From NCBI RefSeq assembly GCF_001044425.1, contig NZ_LFML01000068.1:53756-116458 (forward strand): a stretch of 62,703 nucleotides of DNA, read 5' to 3'. A program made the position numbers and the translations under genes. The stretch's first letter is position 1. Every line of letters starts with the position of its first letter. Origin of the DNA: Streptomyces roseus. GTDB taxonomy: Bacteria; Actinomycetota; Actinomycetes; Streptomycetales; Streptomycetaceae. The notes under the pieces were generated by a model, which saw only the letters and a list, made by a program, of their open reading frames with translations, made no database searches and was not told the origin of the DNA. Positions 56,541 to 62,703 of this stretch are shown here, one piece after another.

Positions 56541-57551
56541 ATGACGCGACGACTTGCTCAAGTGGCGAAGAAGGTGGGAGTCAGCGAGGCAACGGTCAGC
56601 CGGGTGCTCAACGGCAAGCCGGGCGTCTCGGAGGCCACCCGCCAGTCCGTGCTCACCGCCCTCGACGTCCTAGGGTACGAGCGGCCCACGCAGCTGCGCG
56701 GTGAGCGCGCCCGACTGGTCGGCCTGGTGCTGCCGGAGCTGCAGAATCCGATCTTCCCCGCGTTCGCCGAGGTCATCGGCGGAGCGCTCGCGCAGCAGGG
56801 GCTGACCCCGGTGCTCTGCACGCAGACCACCGGCGGGGTCTCCGAGGCCGACTACGTCGAACTCCTCCTCCAGCAGCAGGTCTCCGGCGTCGTCTTCGCA
56901 GGCGGTCTCTTCGCCCAGGCCGACGCCGCGCACGGGCACTACCGGCTGCTGTCCGACCGCAAGGTCCCCGTGGTGCTCATCAACGCCTCCATAGAGGACC
57001 TCGGCTTCCCCTGCGTGGCCTGCGACGACGCCGTCGCCGTGGAGCAGGCCTGGCGCCACCTGGCCTCCCTGGGGCACGAGCGCATCGGGCTGGTGCTGGG
57101 CCCGCCCGACCACATCCCCTCCCTGCGCAAGCTGACGGCCGCCCAGGCGGTCGCCGCCGCGGCCGGCGCCGAGCTGCCCCCGGCCCACGTGGAGCGGGCC
57201 CTGTTCTCGCTGGAGGGGGGCCATGCGGCCGCCTCCCGGCTGCTCGACCGCGGGGTCACCGGCATCATCTGCGCCAGCGACCCGCTCGCCCTCGGAGCCG
57301 TCCGGGCGGCCCGCCGCCGGGGGCTCGGCGTGCCCGGGAACGTCTCCGTGGTCGGCTACGACGACTCGGCGTTCATGAACTGCACGGAGCCCCCGCTGAC
57401 CACCGTCCGCCAGCCCATCGAGGCCATGGGCCGGGCCGCCGTCGAGCTGCTGACCGCGCAGATCCAGGGTGCGGCCGTACAGCCCGGAGAGCTGCTCTTC
57501 GAGCCCGAGCTGGTGGTCCGCGGCTCCACCGCGCAGGCCCCGCGCGCGTAG
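56541..57551 (+). CDS. LacI/GalR-family transcriptional regulator
   Basis: 336 residues. The HTH is RLAQVAKKVGVSEATVSRVLNGKPGVSEATRQSVLTALDVLGY at the N-terminus, followed by the periplasmic-binding-protein fold (VGLVLPELQNPIFPAFAEVIGGALAQQG, VVLINASIEDLGFPCVACDD, GYDDSAFMNCTEPPLTTVRQPIEAMGRAAVELL). Such regulators release their operators when a sugar binds. The gene lies between the GH87 gene and a sugar transporter operon with identical orientation, so it is the likely local repressor for alpha-glucan use. The TTGCGCAA-like elements around the locus are its best candidate sites. It is predicted to be leaderless. Confidence 0.92.
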   Translation: MTRRLAQVAKKVGVSEATVSRVLNGKPGVSEATRQSVLTALDVLGYERPTQLRGERARLVGLVLPELQNPIFPAFAEVIGGALAQQGLTPVLCTQTTGGVSEADYVELLLQQQVSGVVFAGGLFAQADAAHGHYRLLSDRKVPVVLINASIEDLGFPCVACDDAVAVEQAWRHLASLGHERIGLVLGPPDHIPSLRKLTAAQAVAAAAGAELPPAHVERALFSLEGGHAAASRLLDRGVTGIICASDPLALGAVRAARRRGLGVPGNVSVVGYDDSAFMNCTEPPLTTVRQPIEAMGRAAVELLTAQIQGAAVQPGELLFEPELVVRGSTAQAPRA

Positions 57552-57579
57552 CCCGTACCGGCTCCGCACGCACGGGGCA

Positions 57580-57618
57580 GGGCTCCGGAACGTCACCAGG
57601 ACGCTCCGGAGCCCTTTT
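57580..57618 (+). terminator. rho-independent terminator after the LacI-family gene
   Basis: GGGCTCCGGA / TCCGGAGCCC, a perfect 10-bp stem, with a short inner CGT/ACG pairing and followed by TTTT. One of few hairpins here with a T tract. Confidence 0.85.
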
Positions 57619-57636
57619 CGCGTTCCGGGTCCGGCA

Positions 57637-57680
57637 ACGCAATGTCAATCTCTTTCGAAATCTGCGCGAGATATTGCGCA
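57637..57680. promoter_or_regulatory. TTGCG half-sites upstream of the sugar ABC operon
   Basis: ACGCAA at 57637-57642 (TTGCGT on the other strand) and TTGCGCA at 57674-57680. Weaker than the sites before GH87 and LacI, but in the right place to control the transporter operon that starts at 57753. Confidence 0.45.
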
Positions 57681-57752
57681 CATCTGTGGGTGGTGGTTGA
57701 GTGTGCCGCGCTCGCCCCACGCCTCCTGCCCGATGCTCGAAGGGGACCACCG

Positions 57753-59153
57753 ATGAGATCCAGCCTCCTCCGCAACACCGCGGCCGCCCTTGTCTGCGCC
57801 CTCGCCGTCACCGCCCTCGCGGGCTGCGGTACGAGCAGCAGCGGCGACGGCACGTCAGCGCAGCCGAGCGGTGGTTCCGCCGACGCCACCACCCCGCTCG
57901 ACCCGAAGGCGAAGGTCACCCTCTCCATCGACTGCATGCCGCCCGCGGCCAAGGCGGCCGAACTCAAGGAGTGGAAGGAGGACGTGGCGGAGTTCAACAA
58001 GAGGTACCCGAACGTCACGATCGACGGCCGCTCCACCCCCGGCCAGTGCCTGGAGCCCCCGCGCTTCACCGCGATGCTCAAGGCAAAGTCCCAGCCGGAC
58101 GTGTTCTACGCCTACTTCACCGACCTCCAGCAGGTGCTCGACAACGACGGGGCCGAGGACATCTCCGCCTACGTCACCCCGCAGTCGGTGCCCGCGCTCG
58201 ACGACATCGACAAGAACGTCCTGGGCGTCCTGAAGCGGGACGGCAAGCTCTACGGCCTGCCGACCAGCAACTACACGATGGGCCTGCTGGTCAACCGAAA
58301 GCTCTTCCAGCAGGCCGGGCTGAACCCCGACACCCCGCCTCGCACCTGGGAAGAGGTCAGGGCGGCCGCCAAGCGGATCGCGGCGCTCGGCAACGGCACC
58401 GCCGGCTACGGCGAGTACAGCGTCGAGAACACCGGCGGCTGGCACTACACGGCCGCGATGTACGGCCTCGGCGGGGACATCGTCGGCGCCGACGGCAAGG
58501 CCGCCTTCAACAACCCCACCGGAAGGCAGATCGCCGCCAACCTCCACGCCATGCGCTGGGAGGACGACAGCATGGGCAAGACCCAGCTGCTCAAGTGGGG
58601 CGACCTGCAGAAGCAGATGGCCTCGGACAAACTCGGCATGTTCCTCGCGGCGCCCGACGACATCACGTACATGGTCCAGCAGCTCGGCGCCAAGTACGAG
58701 AACTTCGGCATGGGCCCGCTCCCCGGCGGCGCGGCCACCCTGGCCGGCGGCAACGGGTACATGATCAAGAAGGGCAGCTCGTCCGACAAGATCAAGGCCG
58801 CCGTGGCCTGGCTGGACTTCAAGACCCTCGCGGTCGGCAAGGGCCAGTTCCGGTACGACCGCTCCAAGGCCGACGGCCTGCCGGTCGGACTCCCGCAGCC
58901 CGCCTTCTTCACCGGCGCGAGCAAGGCGAAGGACGACGAGCTGAAGGCCGCGAGCGCCACCATGCCCGTGGCCAACTTCAAGGCCTTCCTGGACAACCCG
59001 GTACCCGGCAAGGCGGAGCCGCAGAAGGCCCAGGAGGTCTACAAGATCCTCGACAAGGTGATGTCCGGGATCCTCACCGACAAGAACGCCGACGCCGCGC
59101 AGCTCCTGGCCGAGGCGGAGAAAGCCGTCAACCAGCTGCTGGCGAACCGGTAG
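57753..59153 (+). CDS. ABC transporter sugar-binding lipoprotein
   Basis: 466 residues. Signal peptide with lipobox LAGC (Cys25), then a Ser/Gly linker and an extracellular solute-binding type 1 fold: LKEWKEDVAEFNKRYPNVTID, KLYGLPTSNYTMGLLVNRKLFQQAGLNPDTPPRTWEEVRAAAKRIAAL, MGPLPGGAATLAGGNGYMIKKGSSSDKIKAAVAWLDF. The binding partner is probably an oligosaccharide released by the GH87 enzyme, such as nigerose-type oligosaccharides (inference). AAGGGG lies seven bases before ATG 57753; the frame is open upstream to 57642. Confidence 0.92.
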   Translation: MRSSLLRNTAAALVCALAVTALAGCGTSSSGDGTSAQPSGGSADATTPLDPKAKVTLSIDCMPPAAKAAELKEWKEDVAEFNKRYPNVTIDGRSTPGQCLEPPRFTAMLKAKSQPDVFYAYFTDLQQVLDNDGAEDISAYVTPQSVPALDDIDKNVLGVLKRDGKLYGLPTSNYTMGLLVNRKLFQQAGLNPDTPPRTWEEVRAAAKRIAALGNGTAGYGEYSVENTGGWHYTAAMYGLGGDIVGADGKAAFNNPTGRQIAANLHAMRWEDDSMGKTQLLKWGDLQKQMASDKLGMFLAAPDDITYMVQQLGAKYENFGMGPLPGGAATLAGGNGYMIKKGSSSDKIKAAVAWLDFKTLAVGKGQFRYDRSKADGLPVGLPQPAFFTGASKAKDDELKAASATMPVANFKAFLDNPVPGKAEPQKAQEVYKILDKVMSGILTDKNADAAQLLAEAEKAVNQLLANR

Positions 59154-59164
59154 GAGCGGGCGGG

Positions 59165-60058
59165 ATGCCGGCCACCGCCGCGGAGGACTTCCGCCGGGCG
59201 TTCAAGCGGAACCTCACGGCCCACGGGTTCCTGATCGGCGCCGTCCTCTGCTTCTCCTTCTTCTCCTGGTACCCCATGGTCAGGGAGTTCCTGCTGGCCT
59301 TCCAGAAAACGGAGGCCGGCACCACCCGATGGGTCGGCTGGGACAACTTCCGTCACGTCTTCCAGGACCCGGGCTTCTGGCAGGCCTGGCGCAACACCCT
59401 GCTCTTCACCGCACTCGCCCTGGTCCTCGGCTTCCTGCTGCCCTTCCTGGTCGCCGTCGTCCTCAACGAGTTCCGGCACGCGCAGGGCTACCTGCGCCTG
59501 CTGGTCTACCTGCCCGTGATGATGCCGCCGGTGGCCTCGGTCCTGCTGTTCAAGTACTTCTACGACCCCGGATACGGCCTGTTCAACCGGGCCCTGGGTG
59601 TCCTCCACCTGCCGGCGCAGGACTGGCTGCAATCCGGCGACACCGCCATGCTGTCGGTGGTCATCGCGTCGACCTGGATGAACATGGGCAGCGCGACCCT
59701 GATCTACCTCGCCGCCCTCCAGGGCGTCCCGGGCGAGCTGTACGAGGCCGCCGAGCTCGACGGCGCCGGACTGCTGCGCAAGATCTGGCACGTCACCGTT
59801 CCGCAGACCAAGCTCGTCCTCTCGCTCATGCTGCTGATGCAGATCATCGCGACGATGCAGGTGTTCACCGAACCCTTCCTGCTGACCGGCGGCGCCGGCC
59901 CCGAGGGCTCGACCACCACCGTCGTCGTCCTCATCTACCAGTACGCCTTCAACTTCAACCAGTACGGCGGCGCCGCGGCCCTCGGTCTGTGCCTGCTCGT
60001 CCTGCTCTCCGGCTTCTCCGCCCTGTACGTCCGCCTCAGCCGCGACAACGAGAGCTGA
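59165..60058 (+). CDS. sugar ABC transporter permease, MalF/UgpA type
   Basis: 297 residues with six transmembrane helices: HGFLIGAVLCFSFFSWYPMV, LLFTALALVLGFLLPFLVAVVL, LLVYLPVMMPPVASVLLFKYF and others. The EAA loop is GVPGELYEAAELDGAGLLRKIWHVTVPQTK, which docks to the ATPase. It starts 11 bases after the binding-protein gene with GGAG upstream, so one operon. No ATPase is encoded; many Streptomyces sugar importers share MsiK. Confidence 0.92.
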   Translation: MPATAAEDFRRAFKRNLTAHGFLIGAVLCFSFFSWYPMVREFLLAFQKTEAGTTRWVGWDNFRHVFQDPGFWQAWRNTLLFTALALVLGFLLPFLVAVVLNEFRHAQGYLRLLVYLPVMMPPVASVLLFKYFYDPGYGLFNRALGVLHLPAQDWLQSGDTAMLSVVIASTWMNMGSATLIYLAALQGVPGELYEAAELDGAGLLRKIWHVTVPQTKLVLSLMLLMQIIATMQVFTEPFLLTGGAGPEGSTTTVVVLIYQYAFNFNQYGGAAALGLCLLVLLSGFSALYVRLSRDNES

Positions 60059-60071
60059 CAGGAGCCCGCCC

Positions 60072-60947
60072 ATGGCAGAGCGCACCCTGATATCCCCCGC
60101 CCAACTGAGCCGCACCCGGGGGAAGGTCCTCTACTGGACCGTCCTCGCCGTGGTCGTCGTCGGCTTCACCCTCGTCTTCCTCGGCCCCCTCTACTGGATG
60201 GTGACCAACGGCCTCAAGAGCACCGAGGAGTTCGCCCGCGTCCCGCCCACCCTCGTGCCGCACTCCGTGCACACCGCCAACTACACGGCCGCCTGGAAGG
60301 TCATGGACCTCGCCAAGCTGCTGTTCAACACCCTCTACTACGCCTTCGGGGCCCTCGCCTTCCAGCTCGTCCTCGACGTCGGCGCCGCCTACTCGCTGTC
60401 CAGGCTGCGGCCGGTCCTCGGCAAGGCCGTCCTCGGCATGATGCTGGCGACCCTCATGATCCCGGCCGCCGTCCTCGTCGTACCGCAGTACCTCACGGTC
60501 CTCGACGTCCCGCTCATCCAGCGGAACCTGCTCAACTCGCCCTGGGTCATCTGGCTGCCGTCCGTCACCAACGCGTTCAGCATCTTCCTGCTCAAACGGT
60601 TCTTCGACTCCATCCCGCAGGAAATCCTCGACGCCGCCTCCATCGACGGGGCGAGCGCCCTGCGCACCCTGCGCTCCGTGGTCCTGCCGATGTCCCGGCC
60701 CGTCCTCGGCGTCGTGTCCATCTTCGCGGTCGTCGGCGTCTGGAAGGACTTCCTCTGGCCGATGCTGACCCTCCCCGACCCGGCGCTGCAGACCCTCAAC
60801 GTCGGCATCTACTCCCTGTCCACCGGAGTGCCCGAGAACCACCTGATCGCCGCCCTCGCCATGGCCTGCGCGCCCACGCTCCTCATCTTCCTGGTCTTCC
60901 AGCGCAACATCATGGGCGGCCTGACGGCGGGCTCCCTCAAGGGCTGA
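60072..60947 (+). CDS. sugar ABC transporter permease, MalG/UgpE type
   Basis: 291 residues with six transmembrane helices (TVLAVVVVGFTLVFLGPLYWMV, LFNTLYYAFGALAFQLVLDVGAAYSLS, AVLGMMLATLMIPAAVLVVPQYL). The EAA loop is SIPQEILDAASIDGASALRTLRSVVLPMSRP. It partners the preceding MalF-type permease and lies 13 bases after it. GGAG precedes ATG 60072. Confidence 0.92.
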   Translation: MAERTLISPAQLSRTRGKVLYWTVLAVVVVGFTLVFLGPLYWMVTNGLKSTEEFARVPPTLVPHSVHTANYTAAWKVMDLAKLLFNTLYYAFGALAFQLVLDVGAAYSLSRLRPVLGKAVLGMMLATLMIPAAVLVVPQYLTVLDVPLIQRNLLNSPWVIWLPSVTNAFSIFLLKRFFDSIPQEILDAASIDGASALRTLRSVVLPMSRPVLGVVSIFAVVGVWKDFLWPMLTLPDPALQTLNVGIYSLSTGVPENHLIAALAMACAPTLLIFLVFQRNIMGGLTAGSLKG

Positions 60948-60977
60948 CCGGCCGCCCCCCCCATGAAAGGAGTCCCC

Positions 60978-62594
60978 GTGGCTGACCTCCCCCTGCCCGC
61001 CGACGCCGCCGACTGGTGGCGCTCGGCCGCCATCTACCAGGTGTACGTCCGCAGCTTCGCCGACGGCGACGGGGACGGCACCGGCGATCTCGCGGGCGTC
61101 CGGGCCCGCCTCCCGTACCTCGCCGAACTGGGCGTGGACGCGCTGTGGTTCACCCCCTGGTACCTCTCCCCGCTCGCCGACGGAGGCTACGACGTCGCCG
61201 ACTACCGCACCATCGACCCCGCCTTCGGCACCCTCGCCGAGGCCGAGAAGCTCATCGCCGAGGCCCGCGCGCTGGGACTGCGGACCATCGTCGACATCGT
61301 CCCCAACCACGTCTCGGACCAGCACGCCTGGTTCCGGGCCGCCCTCGCCGCCGGCCCCGGCAGCCCCGAACGCGAGCTCTTCCACTTCCGGCCAGGCCGC
61401 GGCGAGAGGGGCGAACTGCCGCCGGGGGACTGGCCCTCGCAGTTCAACGGCGCCGCGACCTGGACCCGGGTACCGGACGGCGAGTGGTACCTGCACCTGT
61501 TCACCCCGCAGCAGCCCGACCTCAACTGGGCCCACCCGGCCGTGCGCCGGGAGCACGAGGAGGTGCTGCGCTTCTGGTTCCAACGCGGGGTGGCCGGCGT
61601 ACGGATCGACTCCGCCGCCCTGCTCGCCAAGGACCCGGCCCTGCCCGACCTGGCCGGCCGCCCGCCCGAGCCCTGGCCGCCCGGCACCGGCGAGGTCCAC
61701 CCGTACATCGACCGCGACGACCTGCACGACATCTACCGCTCCTGGCGCGCGATCGCCGACACCTACGGGGCCGTGTTCGTCGGCGAGGTCTGGCTGCCCG
61801 ACTCCGAGCGCTTCGCCCGCTACCTGCGCCCCGACGAGCTGCACACCGCCTTCAACTTCTCCTTCCTCAGCTGCCCCTGGGACGCCGGCCGGCTGCGCAC
61901 CTCCATCGAGGAGACCCTCGCCGAGCACGCGCCGGTCGGCGCCCCGGCGACCTGGGTGCTCTGCAACCACGACGTGACCCGTACCGTCACCCGCTACGGG
62001 CGCGCCGACACCGGCTTCGACTTCGCCGCCAAGGCCTTCGGCACCCCGTCCGACCCGGCCCTCGGCACCCGGCGGGCGCGCGCCGCGGCCCTGCTGACGC
62101 TCGCCCTGCCCGGCGCCGTGTACATCTACCAGGGGGAGGAACTGGGCCTGCCGGAGGCGGACGTACCGGTCGACCGGATCCAGGACCCGATGCACTTCCG
62201 CTCCGGCGGCACCGACCCGGGGCGCGACGGGTGCCGGGTGCCGCTGCCGTGGACCGCCGAGCCCTGGCGCGACCCGTGGCTGCCGCAGCCCGCGGACTGG
62301 GGCACGTACGCCGCGGACCGCCAGGGCGGGGACCCCGACTCGATGCTCAGCCTCTACCGGACGGCCCTCGGACTGCGCCGCGCGGCCGGCGGCTTCGGGG
62401 GCGGCTCGCTCGCGTGGCTGCCCGCGGCGCCCGGGGTGCTGGCCTTCGCCCGGCCGGACGGGCTGGTCTGCGTGGTCAACCTGTCCCCGGCGCCGGTCCC
62501 GCTGCCCGCGCACACGAGTCTCTTGCTGAGCAGTGCCGCCCTGGGCGGGGGCGGACTGCTCCCGCAGGACACGGCGGTCTGGCTGCGGACCTGA
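60978..62594 (+). CDS. GH13 alpha-glucosidase (oligo-1,6-glucosidase-like), cytoplasmic
   Basis: 538 residues, no signal peptide. GH13 regions: AAIYQVYVRSFADGDGDGTGDLAGV, TIVDIVPNHVSDQH (region I), GVRIDSAALLAKD (region II, nucleophile D211), VGEVWLP (region III, acid E270) and LCNHDVTR (region IV, D332). The calcium-like GDGDGTGDLAG loop is typical of alpha-glucosidases. The start is GTG 60978: AAAGGAG lies five bases upstream, and the in-frame ATG at 60963 overlaps that ribosome binding site. As the last gene of the ABC operon it should split imported oligosaccharides to glucose. Confidence 0.92.
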   Translation: MADLPLPADAADWWRSAAIYQVYVRSFADGDGDGTGDLAGVRARLPYLAELGVDALWFTPWYLSPLADGGYDVADYRTIDPAFGTLAEAEKLIAEARALGLRTIVDIVPNHVSDQHAWFRAALAAGPGSPERELFHFRPGRGERGELPPGDWPSQFNGAATWTRVPDGEWYLHLFTPQQPDLNWAHPAVRREHEEVLRFWFQRGVAGVRIDSAALLAKDPALPDLAGRPPEPWPPGTGEVHPYIDRDDLHDIYRSWRAIADTYGAVFVGEVWLPDSERFARYLRPDELHTAFNFSFLSCPWDAGRLRTSIEETLAEHAPVGAPATWVLCNHDVTRTVTRYGRADTGFDFAAKAFGTPSDPALGTRRARAAALLTLALPGAVYIYQGEELGLPEADVPVDRIQDPMHFRSGGTDPGRDGCRVPLPWTAEPWRDPWLPQPADWGTYAADRQGGDPDSMLSLYRTALGLRRAAGGFGGGSLAWLPAAPGVLAFARPDGLVCVVNLSPAPVPLPAHTSLLLSSAALGGGGLLPQDTAVWLRT

Positions 62595-62630
62595 CCCCCG
62601 GCCGGACCGCCGCCACCCCGGGCACCCACC

Positions 62631-62677
62631 GGCCCCCCGCCGCAGGCGCTACGGCAGGGGCTGCGGCGGGCGGGGCC
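62631..62677 (+). terminator. terminator-like hairpin after the GH13 gene
   Basis: GGCCCCCCGCCGCAG (62631-62645) pairs with CTGCGGCGGGCGGGGCC (62661-62677) with a short bulge. It overlaps the end of a probable convergent gene. Confidence 0.65.
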
Positions 62678-62703
62678 CCTGGTACTGGCCGCTCGGGCGC
62701 ATC
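62649..62703 (-). CDS. probable C-terminus of a convergent gene cut by the window edge
   Basis: On the minus strand the last codons read RPSGQYQGPRPPQPLP and then TAG (62649-62651). All visible codons end in G or C, and the Gln/Tyr/Pro/Gly make-up resembles disordered tails of Streptomyces membrane proteins. Too short to classify. Confidence 0.4.
   Translation of the reverse strand, partial: MRPSGQYQGPRPPQPLP

Noticed and set aside
60963..60977. ATG 60963 as start of the GH13 gene
   Set aside because: It overlaps the Shine-Dalgarno AAAGGAG, which is ideally placed for GTG 60978.

Overview
The window is a block of high-GC actinobacterial chromosome, almost certainly from a Streptomyces-type organism. 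It encodes the sporulation regulator WhiH beside the principal sigma factor HrdB. It also carries the B12-dependent ribonucleotide reductase NrdJ with NrdR, an actinobacterial LexA/SOS box, ParE and the RelA/SpoT homologue RshA. The order miaA-dapF-rshA-hflX ... lexA-nrdR-nrdJ ... rnhB ... recQ ... whiH-hrdB-protease-parE matches, from memory, the conserved core around SCO5791-SCO5822 of S. coelicolor. Third codon positions are close to saturated with G/C throughout. I see no insertion sequence, prophage, CRISPR array, tRNA or rRNA.

Region by region. 1-8.7 kb: an antitoxin-like fragment, a small acidic protein, tRNA modification (miaA), lysine/peptidoglycan precursor synthesis (dapF), the stringent-response enzyme rshA, an exported M1 peptidase and the ribosome-associated GTPase hflX. 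8.7-16.3 kb: a lipoprotein trypsin-like protease, then a compact four-gene NIS-siderophore-like operon (aminotransferase, two IucA/IucC synthetases, one GNAT) with no decarboxylase or N-hydroxylase. 16.3-23.2 kb: DNA repair and dNTP supply (DinG/XPD-type helicase; lexA divergent from nrdR-nrdJ), with a recognisable SOS box and a tandem pair of NrdR boxes. 23.4-31.3 kb: arylamine N-acetyltransferase, small enzymes, a large membrane protein, rnhB and conserved unknowns. 31.7-40.3 kb: a RecQ-phosphoribosyltransferase fusion, a DUF4192 protein, a glycogen-debranching-like protein, a Nudix/NrtR-like regulator and an ABC ATPase-permease fusion with a tandem-repeat linker. 40.5-47.3 kb: whiH, hrdB, a secreted trypsin-like protease, a DUF7455 zinc-ribbon protein and parE. 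47.4-51.9 kb: a DUF485/solute-sodium symporter pair convergent with a CitA/CitB-like two-component system.

The most interesting segment is 51.9-62.6 kb. A 1434-residue secreted multidomain enzyme carries a C-terminal GH87-type alpha-1,3-glucanase domain whose three aspartates have the spacing expected for that family. It is followed by a LacI-family regulator, a sugar-binding lipoprotein, two ABC permeases and a cytoplasmic GH13 alpha-glucosidase. Together they look like a complete alpha-1,3-glucan (fungal wall or dental-type glucan) utilisation locus that borrows its ATPase from elsewhere. Copies of a TTGCGCAA-like element lie in front of the glucanase, the regulator and the transporter operon, which suggests one LacI-controlled regulon.

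Many promoters can be read directly. Several genes have a TANNNT -10 element 6-8 bases before the start codon and are predicted to be leaderless. hrdB has a GTAAC-N16-CGATGA promoter of the ShbA type, and whiH has a GCCGACAA element of the sigma-WhiG type. Strong hairpins separate many convergent or adjacent units.
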